Assembly: GCA_030628905.1 (NCBI GenBank)
Contig: DAOVQB010000059.1
Location: 1 to 22,938 of the forward strand
Direction of reading: 5' to 3'
Origin: DAOVQB01 sp023128935
GTDB taxonomy: Bacteria > Eisenbacteria > RBG-16-71-46 > CAIMUX01 > WJJG01
Length of the DNA: 22,938 nt
The translations under genes were made by a program, and so were the position numbers. Of the stretch, positions 6,571 through 14,243 are shown piece by piece. How positions within the stretch are numbered: position 1 is the first letter of the stretch; the number at the start of each line of letters is the position of its first letter. The notes below the pieces were generated by a model, which was not told the DNA's origin, ran no database searches, and saw only the letters and a list, made by a program, of their open reading frames with translations.

Positions 6571-8166
6571 TCACCGTCGCAGCACAATCATCTGGCGTCC
6601 CAGAAGGTTGCTTCCGGCACGCACTCGCGCGAAGTACACTCCTGAGGGGAGCTGTTGCCCACTGGCATCCTTAGCATCCCAGCGGATCTCGCCTATTCCG
6701 GTGGAGCTTGTCGTCACGGCGCGGGACCAAACCCGCCGGCCCGTGATTGTCAGGATCTCCGCCTGGACCGGGGTTGCAAAGGGTGTCTCCCAACGGATCC
6801 AGGCTCCATCCGAGGTCGGATTGGGATAGGCCGTCAAGGATCCCGCCCCCGCAAGGAGACCCGGATCGCCGATGTCCGCAGTTTGCCCAATGCCCCATAG
6901 ACGCACTTCATCCGCTGCGGCGGCGTGGGATACACCGGTGCCATCCAGTTGGAGCCGGAAGGCTCTCAGCATCTCGGCAGCCGCGGGACCCACATAGGCC
7001 TGATTACCATTGAGCCAGATTGTCCACTGATCGTTTCGGACGTCCATCACAACCTGCACATGGACCGGCACGCCAAAGGCATACTGTCCAATTGACTGCC
7101 CCCCGGGATAGACCTGGATCGTCCCATCGTGCTTGAACCTCACTTTGTGAACTGTTGGGCAGTCCAGGATGATTTCGAACTCGTCGGATGAGCCGAAGTA
7201 ATCAACCATAGCGACCAGCGAGAGCAGATAGACGTCATAAGCCTCGGGGAATCCTTGCGGCTGACTGGGATCCACATGGAATTTGAGCTGATCATACCCA
7301 GTGGTTCCGTTGCCGAAGGCGCAGGGCTGCTCGGCAAGAGCCCCGAGGGCAGCCACGACCGTGGGGTCACCGAAGACGACCGTCGTAGGGGTCTTCCGCG
7401 GCGCTGGAGCGGTGCCGATCACCGGCAGATTCCCCACCGTGTGAGGCGGTGTGGCGAAATCGACATCGTAGAGGAGCTTGGTCTGAGGGGGAAGCTCGCC
7501 TCCATAGACGCGCAGTTCATCGATCGCCACCTTGTTGTCCACATGGAGGCCATTCAGGTTCATGCGGAAGGCCCGCAGCTGGTATCCGGTCAACGGGCCT
7601 GTGTGAACAGGGCTGCCATCAAGCCAGATGGTCCATTCCCCGGCGATGAAGTCCAGCTCGACTTCCAACAAGAGTGGTACACCGAAAGTGAATGTCCCGA
7701 TGGTTTCCCCCGTTGGAAAGAGACGAATCGTACCATCGTCCCGAAACGCGATGTTGTTCACCGTGGGACAGTCGAACAGGATCTTAAAGAGATCCGAGGT
7801 TACATAGGCCTCGATCAGCACGTTCATCTCCACCCGATACGCGTTGTAAGCAATGGGGAAGCCCCCGGAATGGGCAGGATCTACGGCGAACTCGATCTGA
7901 TCATATCCTGTGGTGCCGTTGCCGAATGCGCAGGGCTGGTCATTCATAGCCCCGAGCTGAACGACCACCGTAGGATCCCCGAACCAGATGCTGGTGGGAA
8001 TCTTCCGGGGTGCAGGTCCCGTGCCCGTCACCGGCAAGTTGCCTACGGTGTGCGGCGGTGTACTGAAGTCAACATCATAGAGCAGGATCATGTCCGCCGT
8101 GGCGTGACCCGCGATCATGAGGAGGGCGGCTCCCGCCATCATCAGCCAATGAAGTTTGCTTCTCAT
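6571..8166 (-). CDS. Secreted protein with tandemly duplicated domain and FlgD-like sorting domain
   Basis: 531 residues. ATG 8166 is preceded by AAGGAGGT with a six-base gap, a near-perfect ribosome binding site, so I prefer it to the ATG at 8193. The signal peptide is MRSKLHWLMMAGAALLMIAG followed by HATA. Two copies of one domain follow at about 28-222 and 231-424. Both begin LLYDVDF.TPPHTVGNLPV, share CAFGNGTTGYDQ, a DCPTV strand, WTIWL.G and RAFR, and look like concanavalin/LamG-type beta-sandwiches, probably carbohydrate binding. Residues about 446-531 are a FlgD-like Ig domain (AYPNPTSDGAWIRW, RWDAKDASGQQLPSGVYFAR, GRQMIVLRR), a C-terminal sorting or anchoring module. No catalytic motif is seen. 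The protein is predicted to be exported and surface displayed; its ligand is unknown. Confidence 0.8.
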   Translation of the reverse strand: MRSKLHWLMMAGAALLMIAGHATADMILLYDVDFSTPPHTVGNLPVTGTGPAPRKIPTSIWFGDPTVVVQLGAMNDQPCAFGNGTTGYDQIEFAVDPAHSGGFPIAYNAYRVEMNVLIEAYVTSDLFKILFDCPTVNNIAFRDDGTIRLFPTGETIGTFTFGVPLLLEVELDFIAGEWTIWLDGSPVHTGPLTGYQLRAFRMNLNGLHVDNKVAIDELRVYGGELPPQTKLLYDVDFATPPHTVGNLPVIGTAPAPRKTPTTVVFGDPTVVAALGALAEQPCAFGNGTTGYDQLKFHVDPSQPQGFPEAYDVYLLSLVAMVDYFGSSDEFEIILDCPTVHKVRFKHDGTIQVYPGGQSIGQYAFGVPVHVQVVMDVRNDQWTIWLNGNQAYVGPAAAEMLRAFRLQLDGTGVSHAAAADEVRLWGIGQTADIGDPGLLAGAGSLTAYPNPTSDGAWIRWETPFATPVQAEILTITGRRVWSRAVTTSSTGIGEIRWDAKDASGQQLPSGVYFARVRAGSNLLGRQMIVLRR

Positions 8167-8359
8167 AGGGCTACCTCCTTGTGAAAATGCCATGTGTCCG
8201 GCCTTACGGATGGTGATCTGTGGTCAGAGATCTCAGCCGATCCGGAGGCCCACACCAGACTTCCCCACCGACAGTGCCACCATATCACGACATAGGGATG
8301 ATGGACGAGTGTTCGATTCGATTGGCTCATGATTTGCATCAGACTTAGTCGCTCAACCG

Positions 8360-8390
8360 GCAACATTGATGCGACACAGGAAGCGAATCC
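8360..8390. repeat. 31-bp direct repeat, copy A
   Basis: This is identical over 31 bases to 14095-14125, in the same orientation, beginning GCAACATTGATGCGACACAG. Here it lies in non-coding sequence upstream of the duplicated-domain gene. The minus-strand reading would be IRFLCRINVAG then stop. No similarity extends beyond the 31 bases on either side. Confidence 0.85.
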
Positions 8391-8492
8391 AATCGGATTC
8401 TATGCTCGCGGTACCGCCACGGACGATTCGGTCTCGACAAGCTCCCCAGTAGCAGCCAACGCCGTGCGCTCGGGATGCTTCTCTTTATGCAG

Positions 8493-8648
8493 ATGGACTA
8501 CCAGAGCATTGCCGATCTGATGGCCGCCCCGCCGAATAAGGAGCAGCGAACCTATAGAGGATGGTGGTGTTATAGGAAGCCGCCGATGCAGACGTTTCTG
8601 GACACCGCGTCGTTGGCGAAGGAGAAGGCGCTAGCCTCAGCGTCGTAG
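8493..8648 (+). pseudogene. C-terminal remnant of an IS481/IS3-type transposase
   Basis: A plus-strand frame ending at TAG 8646-8648 gives PPNKEQRTYRGWWCYRKPPM followed by QTFLDTASLAKEKA. This matches the C-terminal signature of IS481/IS3 integrase-type transposases (consensus of the type RPHQG.WCYGKTPMQTF). The catalytic D,D,E part is absent, so only the last 30-50 codons survive, and the upstream limit is uncertain. The rest of 8391-8766 shows nothing else I can support. Confidence 0.65.
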
Positions 8649-8766
8649 TTGGTCAAACATGGAAGGGCGAACGTCGGGAATCGGGCACTTGTCTGTCAGG
8701 GAGAGTTTCGACTTATGCAGTTCAGCCGAGTTCGAGAGGAAGTAGGAGGTAGCTTAATCGAGGCGT

Positions 8767-8803
8767 AAGCGAAAGCGGGACAAGATCAGTCCCGCTTTCG
8801 CTT
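8767..8803. terminator. 15-bp hairpin, probable terminator of the PEP-CTERM gene
   Basis: AAGCGAAAGCGGGAC (8767-8781) and its exact complement GTCCCGCTTTCGCTT (8789-8803) enclose a seven-base loop, 30 bases past the stop of the minus-strand PEP-CTERM gene. There is no long T-run, so termination efficiency is unclear; it could also protect mRNA ends. Confidence 0.6.
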
Positions 8804-8832
8804 CATCCCTATCCCTTGATCCGTTTGTCTTC

Positions 8833-9474
8833 TTATCCTCTCTTGAAAATCTTCTTCCTGCCAAGACCGGATAAACCGACTAAGCCCAAACCAAGCAGCA
8901 GCATGGTAGTGGGTTCGGGAATGACACCGACATTGGCATCGAAAAGACCATAGCTGTCTAATACACTATCACCAATATTCGCCACACCCAATTCGAGGGT
9001 GTATGTATCAGGAGCTGTCGCTGTCCAGCTCCAAGGAGTCCATGGCCCATCCCAATAATCGGGATGTCCAACTCCAGATTCAGACCAGGGCGTGGCAACC
9101 AAGGCCATCGAGCCGTCATATATCTTGACATAGGCGACGTCATTATACGGGTCATAATCTCTCCAGTCGAAGGCTGCATGACCGGAGAACCATCCACCCG
9201 CGGGCAGAGAAAGACTCTGTCTAGCTGTAGTATAAGTAGCTGGTCCGTCAGTTTTTAGCAGCGCAAACCAACTACCTTCCACAGGTGTATAAAAGGTGCC
9301 CCCCCAACCAGTATGGTTTGCAACCACCCCGGCAGAAGCTCCGTGTGGCACATTCACGGTCCACCCAGTGAAATCCCCTATCTCAAAACCACCATTGACC
9401 AGTAGCGCGCTCGCCATTCCTGTCATTCCAAAGACCAAAGATATGGCGAATAAAGAGATAAACAGCTTTTTCAC
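8833..9474 (-). CDS. PEP-CTERM sorting-domain protein (first of three)
   Basis: 213 residues from GTG 9474, which is preceded by AGGGGGAG with a five-base gap and opens a good signal peptide (KKLFISLFAISLVFGMTGMA). The longer frame from 9549 lacks such a site. The mature domain begins LLVNGGFEIGDFTGWTVN, a start typical of CBM-like jelly-roll domains in exported proteins. The C-terminus has the PEP-CTERM tripartite tail: PEP at residues 186-188, the helix TTMLLLGLGLVGLSGLG, and the basic end RKKIFKRG. Such proteins are exported by Sec, cleaved and possibly anchored by an exosortase, and associated with exopolysaccharide and floc formation. A sigma-54-like box lies 65 bases upstream of the start. 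No exosortase is in this window. Confidence 0.9.
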   Translation of the reverse strand: MKKLFISLFAISLVFGMTGMASALLVNGGFEIGDFTGWTVNVPHGASAGVVANHTGWGGTFYTPVEGSWFALLKTDGPATYTTARQSLSLPAGGWFSGHAAFDWRDYDPYNDVAYVKIYDGSMALVATPWSESGVGHPDYWDGPWTPWSWTATAPDTYTLELGVANIGDSVLDSYGLFDANVGVIPEPTTMLLLGLGLVGLSGLGRKKIFKRG

Positions 9475-9537
9475 TTTGACTCCCCCTGTCTTAGGTTGCG
9501 ATGAGTCCAAAGGGCAGTTTTCATATGCTAGTAGTGC

Positions 9538-9553
9538 TGCAATTCGCATGCCA
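9538..9553 (-). promoter_or_regulatory. Sigma-54 (-24/-12) promoter of the first PEP-CTERM gene
   Basis: On the minus strand the sequence TGGCATGCGAATTGCA matches the sigma-54 consensus TGGCAY-N5-TTGCW at every defined position, with the GG and GC dinucleotides at the required spacing. The GC element is 65 bases before GTG 9474. Sigma-54 control of PEP-CTERM genes through the PrsK/PrsR two-component system is established in other bacteria. Confidence 0.7.
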
Positions 9554-10261
9554 ACCCCTACTTAAACTAGTACAATGACTAACCTATTGAAAACAAACAA
9601 GATAGAGACGACTAGAAGACGAAGACCGCAGCTCCTAATGCAGGTCCGCTGGGTCTTATGTAAGGCATTCCTTTCAATCTATATGCGTAGGATAGATGGA
9701 TGGCAGGTAATTGACTGAAAGTGAGTGTGTTACGCTAGAAAGCGGTTCTGTAAAGAACTCCTTTCAGGTCGTGTCCTACCCGATAGAGATGATAATGTAA
9801 GGGCGTATCCTCTTGGGGGACATAACTACAAAAACAGGAGCAAGTTAGGGCCTTCAACCCCAGCAGGACGCGGCATGAGAAGGATTAGGGCGGAGCTGGT
9901 ACTATCCCGTTGTCAGAGGTCCCCCAAATGCGACTAGTGAGGAACATCTGAAAACCGGCCACTTCAGGTAGTCCGACCGAAGCATCTTTCATCAGTCCAC
10001 CGACAGGGCATCTGTCTCCTGTCGCGCCGCCCACCGTGGGTTCCAGAGCTGGCCCCGCATCGGTGTCAGGGCCCGCAGATCCTAGTAGGGTCTTAATCGC
10101 AATCGCTGAAGAATCACCGTTGAAACAGGGCACTCTCCATGGTAATCTCCCATAAAGGAGCGGTCCGAGCGTCAGGCCTGTGTGGCACAGAACTCCGGCG
10201 CTTGAGTTCATGACAACTGCAGATTGCTGGCAGCAGACCTACACTACAGGAGGAACGCAGC
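9554..10261. other. Intergenic region between divergent secreted-protein genes
   Basis: About 700 bases with no convincing gene. Short frames on both strands (for example 9885-10211 minus) lack ribosome binding sites and recognisable motifs. The only supported element besides the sigma-54 box is the ribosome binding site AGGAGGA at 10248-10254. Any activator sites for the PEP-CTERM promoter would be expected in the left part. Confidence 0.5.
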
Positions 10262-10957
10262 ATGCGGAGACTTATTGTGCTTTTTGTCCTCGCCGGGTTG
10301 ACCGGGGTCGCCTTTGCAGAGAAACCGGTGTTCGATGAGCCTGATCAGCCCATCGACATCCAATGCGATCTGACCGAGGTGGTCTACGATTGGGACTTCG
10401 CGACCGGTGATCACGGCTTTTTTACTGAGCTATGCGAGGTGGGCGGGGTGACCGCATGGGAGTATGGGGCAACGACCTACATCGCGGGTGCTCCCGGAAA
10501 TGTCTGGGGCACGGTCCTGAATGACGATTACCCGAACGAAACCGGAGATGGCCTAATCTCTCCCTCATTTCTGGTGGATGAGAGTACAGTGTTGATGGAG
10601 ATCTTTCACTACTTCGACATTGAGACCAACTATGACGGATGCAATATTGTGGTAAACGGCATTGTCATCACGCCGATGACTGGGTACTCTGTGCCAGAGA
10701 TTAGCACCAGCCCGAACTACTACGCCTGGTGTGTCGACATGGAACCCGGTTGGACGGGTCACAACGCGGTCTGGGCCTACAGCTGCTTCGATCTCTCTCA
10801 GTTCATGGATCAGGAGGTCCGTTTCAGCTTAGAGTTCGGCAGCGACGACAGCGTAAACTATCCAGGTTGGTACATTGCCTATATCAAGGTCGGCAATGCC
10901 GGCGGCACCGCGACAGACGGCGACACCTGGGGTGCGATCAAGAGCATGTTCCGCTAA
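10262..10957 (+). CDS. Secreted beta-sandwich protein of unknown function
   Basis: 231 residues; AGGAGGA seven bases before the ATG. The signal peptide is MRRLIVLFVLAGLTGVAFA|EKP. The mature part is acidic, rich in Trp, Tyr, Asp and Gly, and has the order VVYDWDFATGDHGF, WEYG, WGTVLNDDYPNETGDGLISP, ILMEIF-like HYFDIETNYDGCNIVVNG, and DLSQFMDQEVRFSLEFGSDD then GWYIAYIKVGN. This resembles the MAM-like/'choice-of-anchor' beta-sandwich also found in immune-inhibitor-A-type metalloproteases, but no protease motif (HExxH) is present. No PEP-CTERM or FlgD-like tail is seen: the protein ends WGAIKSMFR, so it may be periplasmic, released, or part of a complex. A strong hairpin follows the stop. Confidence 0.75.
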   Translation: MRRLIVLFVLAGLTGVAFAEKPVFDEPDQPIDIQCDLTEVVYDWDFATGDHGFFTELCEVGGVTAWEYGATTYIAGAPGNVWGTVLNDDYPNETGDGLISPSFLVDESTVLMEIFHYFDIETNYDGCNIVVNGIVITPMTGYSVPEISTSPNYYAWCVDMEPGWTGHNAVWAYSCFDLSQFMDQEVRFSLEFGSDDSVNYPGWYIAYIKVGNAGGTATDGDTWGAIKSMFR

Positions 10958-10989
10958 GTCTCTTTGCAGGATTGCTGCTCAGTGTAGGA

Positions 10990-11013
10990 AGCCCGGGGGA
11001 ACGCTCCCGGGCT
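10990..11013 (+). terminator. GC-rich hairpin after the secreted-protein gene
   Basis: AGCCCGGG (10990-10997) and CCCGGGCT (11006-11013) form a perfect 8-bp stem with an eight-base loop, 32 bases after the stop. It is followed by GTTCCT, which can extend the pairing with AGGA upstream. A short T content makes it a moderate intrinsic terminator. Confidence 0.6.
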
Positions 11014-11391
11014 GTTCCTATGTGCACTGGCAATCCGGGATGGAAGCAACGAAGGTAAGGCGCGATTCCGTCCAGATAGCAGGTGCCATGGTTGTGTTCC
11101 TCTTCCCGCTGACTGTCCACATCCTCTCATTTGCGCGCGGGATCACCTCTATGAAACCCGTCCGGTCTAAGATTCCTGATAGCCCGGGGCCGCAGATGCC
11201 GTGGAATCGTTCAGAGGGAGGTGGACTAGCCCAACGCAAATCAACTAGACGAGCAAATGCACCAAGGACAGGGGCACTCTCAACCCTGCACGTTATCAGA
11301 ATGGGTTCACCAGACGCCTACCGACTAAGCCCGGTGGCCAGCGTTCGGATGCAATGACTTTTTGGGAGAAAATCGGCTGCCAGCCTCTCTC
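11014..11391. other. Intergenic region without a supported gene
   Basis: About 380 bases between the hairpin and the stop of the second PEP-CTERM gene. Frames on both strands are short and lack ribosome binding sites or family motifs. I see no hairpin or repeat worth naming. Confidence 0.5.
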
Positions 11392-12150
11392 TTATGTATT
11401 CTTTCGCAGCTTGTTCAATAGCCTCTTTCTTCCAAAGCCAGCTAGCCCCATCAGCCCAGGGACGAGAAGGAGCAGGGTAGAAGGTTCGGGAACTACGGCA
11501 GAAACCATTGCACTGCCAGGAAGGTGGATACCGTCTGCCTGACCTAATTGAAAGGGCAAGCTTCCATGTAGGCTGGTAATTCCAAAACCAAATGAACTGT
11601 TGACGTTCGGTGGGCCAAAGGCAATATTGGATGCCACACCAGCAACCCCTGGTGGATTTACCACACCAATTAAAACAGTCGTGTTCACAAATCCGCCCAA
11701 TTGTGTGTCTGCGTTGTTTATAATGCCTCCAGCCGGAAGTATACCCCCTGGCCCAACCTTGACATATTCGCCATCAAGGTGAACAGTAGCCACATTAGGT
11801 GGACCTATGGGAGCGAACACACTGCTATCAAACGATATGTTATTGTTAATAACAGCAACCCCACCAGATTGCCCAATAACCAGATCCGTTAGCGTTAGAG
11901 TAGCTGATAAACCTGGGACTATGACTTCACTGAGTGTTCCCGTCGCCCCAAAACCTGCTCCAGCGAGTACTTGTGTAAAGCCGATGATACCGGCGGCAGG
12001 ATTGGTATCACCTACACCGCCATCAAAAATGGTAACACCACCTGGACCCCCAATCATTATACTGAGGGCAAACGCAGAAGTAGGGGTAAAGCAGAGTCCA
12101 ATAGCTATTAGTGTAATCCATAGTGTAGAAAATCGTCTCGGATCATACAT
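11392..12150 (-). CDS. PEP-CTERM sorting-domain protein (second of three)
   Basis: 252 residues. AGGAGG sits about ten bases before ATG 12150. The signal peptide is about MYDPRRFSTLWITLIAIGLC then FTPTSAFA. The mature part is rich in Gly, Val, Asn and Ile with few charges (for example GGPGGVTIFDGGVGDTNPAA), which suggests a beta-rich adhesive or structural protein. I do not recognise a specific domain. The tail is VVPEPSTLLLLVPGLMGLAG then FGRKRLLNKLRKNT, with PEP at 221-223. The coding sequence is visibly more AT-rich and uses different codons from the GC-rich transposase genes nearby. A degenerate sigma-54-like box lies 42 bases upstream. A three-codon frame (ATG CAT GTA TGA) overlaps the start codon, probably by chance. 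Confidence 0.9.
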   Translation of the reverse strand: MYDPRRFSTLWITLIAIGLCFTPTSAFALSIMIGGPGGVTIFDGGVGDTNPAAGIIGFTQVLAGAGFGATGTLSEVIVPGLSATLTLTDLVIGQSGGVAVINNNISFDSSVFAPIGPPNVATVHLDGEYVKVGPGGILPAGGIINNADTQLGGFVNTTVLIGVVNPPGVAGVASNIAFGPPNVNSSFGFGITSLHGSLPFQLGQADGIHLPGSAMVSAVVPEPSTLLLLVPGLMGLAGFGRKRLLNKLRKNT

Positions 12151-12190
12151 GCATTTTCACCTCCTCTTGGCCAAGTAATATCAGGCTGGC

Positions 12191-12206
12191 AGCCAATTCC
12201 ATGCTA
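12191..12206 (-). promoter_or_regulatory. Sigma-54-like box upstream of the second PEP-CTERM gene
   Basis: Minus-strand TAGCATGGAATTGGCT agrees with TGGCAY-N5-TTGCW at 9 of 11 defined positions. The GC of the -12 element is intact, but one G of the -24 GG is replaced by A. The GC is 42 bases before ATG 12150. On its own this would be weak; it gains support from similar boxes before the other two PEP-CTERM genes. Confidence 0.4.
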
Positions 12207-12266
12207 GCGTTGAGCGCGCGCGCGGCGGTTATAGGATGCATAGGGCACTTCATCCTCCCCCGCGTG

Positions 12267-12572
12267 CTACAAACTCCCGAAACCTTCCCCTCCGCACGGC
12301 AAATCCGCAGCCCAGCGTGCACCGAGAAGTCCGCGTGATCCCATCGGAGGAGCCTTTCCCGAAGCCCCTCTGGCATCCACTTCGCCCTGACGCAGGCGGG
12401 CAAGAACGCGGTTCCAGACGAGTTCCTCGACCACCTCCGTGTTGATCGAGCCGATCGGCTCGGCCGAGCGCATGTGGGCGACCGCATAGACAATCCCATG
12501 GCAAGAGCCAGGTCGCGCCCCGCTGACTTGGGCGAAGATCCCAGGTATTGTGGCAACCAATAGCTTGCACAT
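12267..12572 (-). other. Possible gene fragment in a GC-rich island, unrecognised
   Basis: A minus-strand frame of 101 residues (MCKLLVATIPGIFAQVSGAR onward) has coding-like composition in its middle, for example SINTEVVEELVWNRVLARLR. Its C-terminus (GARWAADLPCGGEGFGSL) looks like random translation. I do not recognise a family and see no ribosome binding site. It may be the start of a truncated gene. The remainder of 12207-12914 shows nothing I can support. Confidence 0.25.
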
Positions 12573-12914
12573 TGCGTGCCACTGAGCCGCTCGGTTTGGT
12601 AACGCTACATTTGCTAGGGAGTTAGGTCGCCTGACGGACGAGTAGTTTTCCTGGAGGAAGACTCGGTTTTGTCAAATCCGCTGACGTGCCTGCGAGGGGG
12701 TTTGGCGAGGCAAGAGCCCGAGCTGCCACAGCTCAAATGGATTAGGAGTGCCAGGGGGTGATTTCCCGCCTGTTGGAATTCCTGACTTCGTCTGACAACT
12801 CGCCCCTGTCCACAACTAGAACTCCATCGCCAGCAGTATCAAGGAGGAGTCGAGCAACTGCTGGGGCCGCCTCGGTAGCCTCTGGCTCAGTTGCGCGCCT
12901 ATGACATCCGGCTG

Positions 12915-14138
12915 TCACTTGACGCTCACCAAGCTGCTCAGGAAAGCCTCTAGTTTGTCAGCTAGGCGGTCCCATCCGTACCGTTCCTTGACCAGCCTGC
13001 GCCCTGCGTTACCCAGTTGCCTCCTCAGTTCAGCGTTGCTGAAAAGAAGCTCTATCCGCGCGGCGAAATCGGCGGCGGTGTCGGCAAGCATGATGTTCTT
13101 GCCGTCGGTGACATCGAGGCCTTCTGCTCCGACTGAAGTCGAGACCACTGCTTTCTTCATCGCTAGCGCTTCCAAGATCTTCAGCCGCGTACCGCCCCCT
13201 ATTCGCAGCGGCACCACGTACACTGTTGCTGCCTCTACGTAGGGCCGAACGTCGTCCACCCGTCCGACGATGCATACTTCCGGCAGGGAGTCTAGCTTCT
13301 TGATGTGCGGGGGTGGGTTCTGGCCAACGACGACTATGGAGACCTGCGGTCGCCGTTGGCGCACCAATGGCAGTATCTCTTCGATAAAGTAACCGACCGC
13401 GTCCTGGTTGGGCCGCCAATGCATAACACCGACGAAGACGAGAGACTCCTGTTTCGGTTCGTCTGGTATCGGCGCGAAGTAGCTAAGATCAACGCCGTTA
13501 TCGACTACCGCCACCGGCAGGCTAGGATTCAATGTTTTTATCTCGCCGGATTCGGCGTCCGAAACTGCCACCGCGCCTTCGACCCAGTTGAAGGCCCGAC
13601 GTTCAAACGATGCCACCTTGGTCATCTGTCGGCCGATGTACCACCTCTTGAGCGCCGATTCTTCGTGCTCGTAGTAGCGCTGCCATATGCGCTGCTCCAT
13701 GTTGTGGGCCACCACTATCCTGGGCACATGCGTCAATTCCTTTACGAAGATAGCATACGGTGTCCATTCACACATGATCAGGTCTGGGCGCAGGGCAGCG
13801 ACGGTTTTCTCCAGTTCCGTTTGGAAAGCCTTGGAATAATGCCGCGAAACGATATACGGGTAGGACGACAACAGATTGGTCAGCAAACGCAGATAGAACA
13901 GTGCGCCCAACTGTGGCCAAACAGCGGCCGCCACCGGAATCGGATTCATGCCGGCCGCTTGAAGGGCCGCGAAACTCTCTGATGCCGAGGCCCCGTATGC
14001 CAGGTAGTGCAACTCGCATTTGGCTGCCAACCGACTAAGAGGATTGTAGGTGCGGATTCGCTTGCCTGAATCGAGCGGGTGGGGGAATTCCTCAGCAACA
14101 TTGATGCGACACAGGAAGCGAATCCGACATATCGGCAC
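12915..14138 (-). CDS. Family-4 glycosyltransferase (PEP-CTERM/exopolysaccharide-associated type), 5' end altered
   Basis: About 407 residues from GTG 14138. The start is uncertain because no in-frame ATG exists and an IS1634-family element begins at 14181; the longer frame from TTG 14204 would start inside that element. The N-terminal Rossmann half has IRFLCRIN and then FPHPLDSGKRIRTYN, the acceptor-side motif of sugar transferases found in PEP-CTERM/EpsH gene clusters. The donor-binding half has VFVGVMHWRPNQDAV, VGRVDDVRPY, and PLRIGGGTRLKILEALAMKK then AVVST (about 310-334), the GT4 nucleotide-sugar signature. The enzyme probably adds a sugar to a lipid-linked exopolysaccharide precursor in the cytoplasm, consistent with the nearby PEP-CTERM genes. 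The codons for IRFLCRINVA lie within the 31-bp repeat, and NVAEE looks like extra residues relative to usual family members. Confidence 0.82.
   Translation of the reverse strand: MPICRIRFLCRINVAEEFPHPLDSGKRIRTYNPLSRLAAKCELHYLAYGASASESFAALQAAGMNPIPVAAAVWPQLGALFYLRLLTNLLSSYPYIVSRHYSKAFQTELEKTVAALRPDLIMCEWTPYAIFVKELTHVPRIVVAHNMEQRIWQRYYEHEESALKRWYIGRQMTKVASFERRAFNWVEGAVAVSDAESGEIKTLNPSLPVAVVDNGVDLSYFAPIPDEPKQESLVFVGVMHWRPNQDAVGYFIEEILPLVRQRRPQVSIVVVGQNPPPHIKKLDSLPEVCIVGRVDDVRPYVEAATVYVVPLRIGGGTRLKILEALAMKKAVVSTSVGAEGLDVTDGKNIMLADTAADFAARIELLFSNAELRRQLGNAGRRLVKERYGWDRLADKLEAFLSSLVSVK
14095..14125. repeat. 31-bp direct repeat, copy B
   Basis: Identical to 8360-8390, same orientation. Here it covers the extreme 5' coding region of the glycosyltransferase gene, 55 bases from the IS1634-family element. 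Confidence 0.85.
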
Positions 14139-14180
14139 GCATTCAAGCGAGGGGACCTGATCCAGACATAGATTACGCTC

Positions 14181-14195
14181 TAGTCCGAAGTTCCC
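14181..14195 (+). repeat. Terminal inverted repeat of the IS1634-family element, transposase-3' side
   Basis: TAGTCCGAAGTTCCC, matching the opposite end at 14 of 15 positions. Confidence 0.75.
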
Positions 14196-14226
14196 GGCCC
14201 TCAAGGCCGTTTCTCCCTTGAGGGCC
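14196..14226. terminator. 11-bp hairpin just inside the IS end
   Basis: GGCCCTCAAGG (14196-14206) and CCTTGAGGGCC (14216-14226) are exact inverted repeats with a nine-base loop, 17 bases past the transposase stop. It abuts the terminal repeat, so it may end transposase transcription or block read-through. No T-run follows. Confidence 0.55.
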
Positions 14227-14243
14227 GACAGTTACTGAAAAAC

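Noticed and set aside
7255..8184. Plus-strand 309-codon frame
   Set aside because: Antisense to the duplicated-domain gene, which has a signal peptide, ribosome binding site and known domains. No ribosome binding site or motif on the plus strand.
10180..10200. Sigma-54 box (TGGCAC at 10184) before the plus-strand secreted-protein gene
   Set aside because: The -12 GC is not at the required spacing, so only half of the promoter is present.
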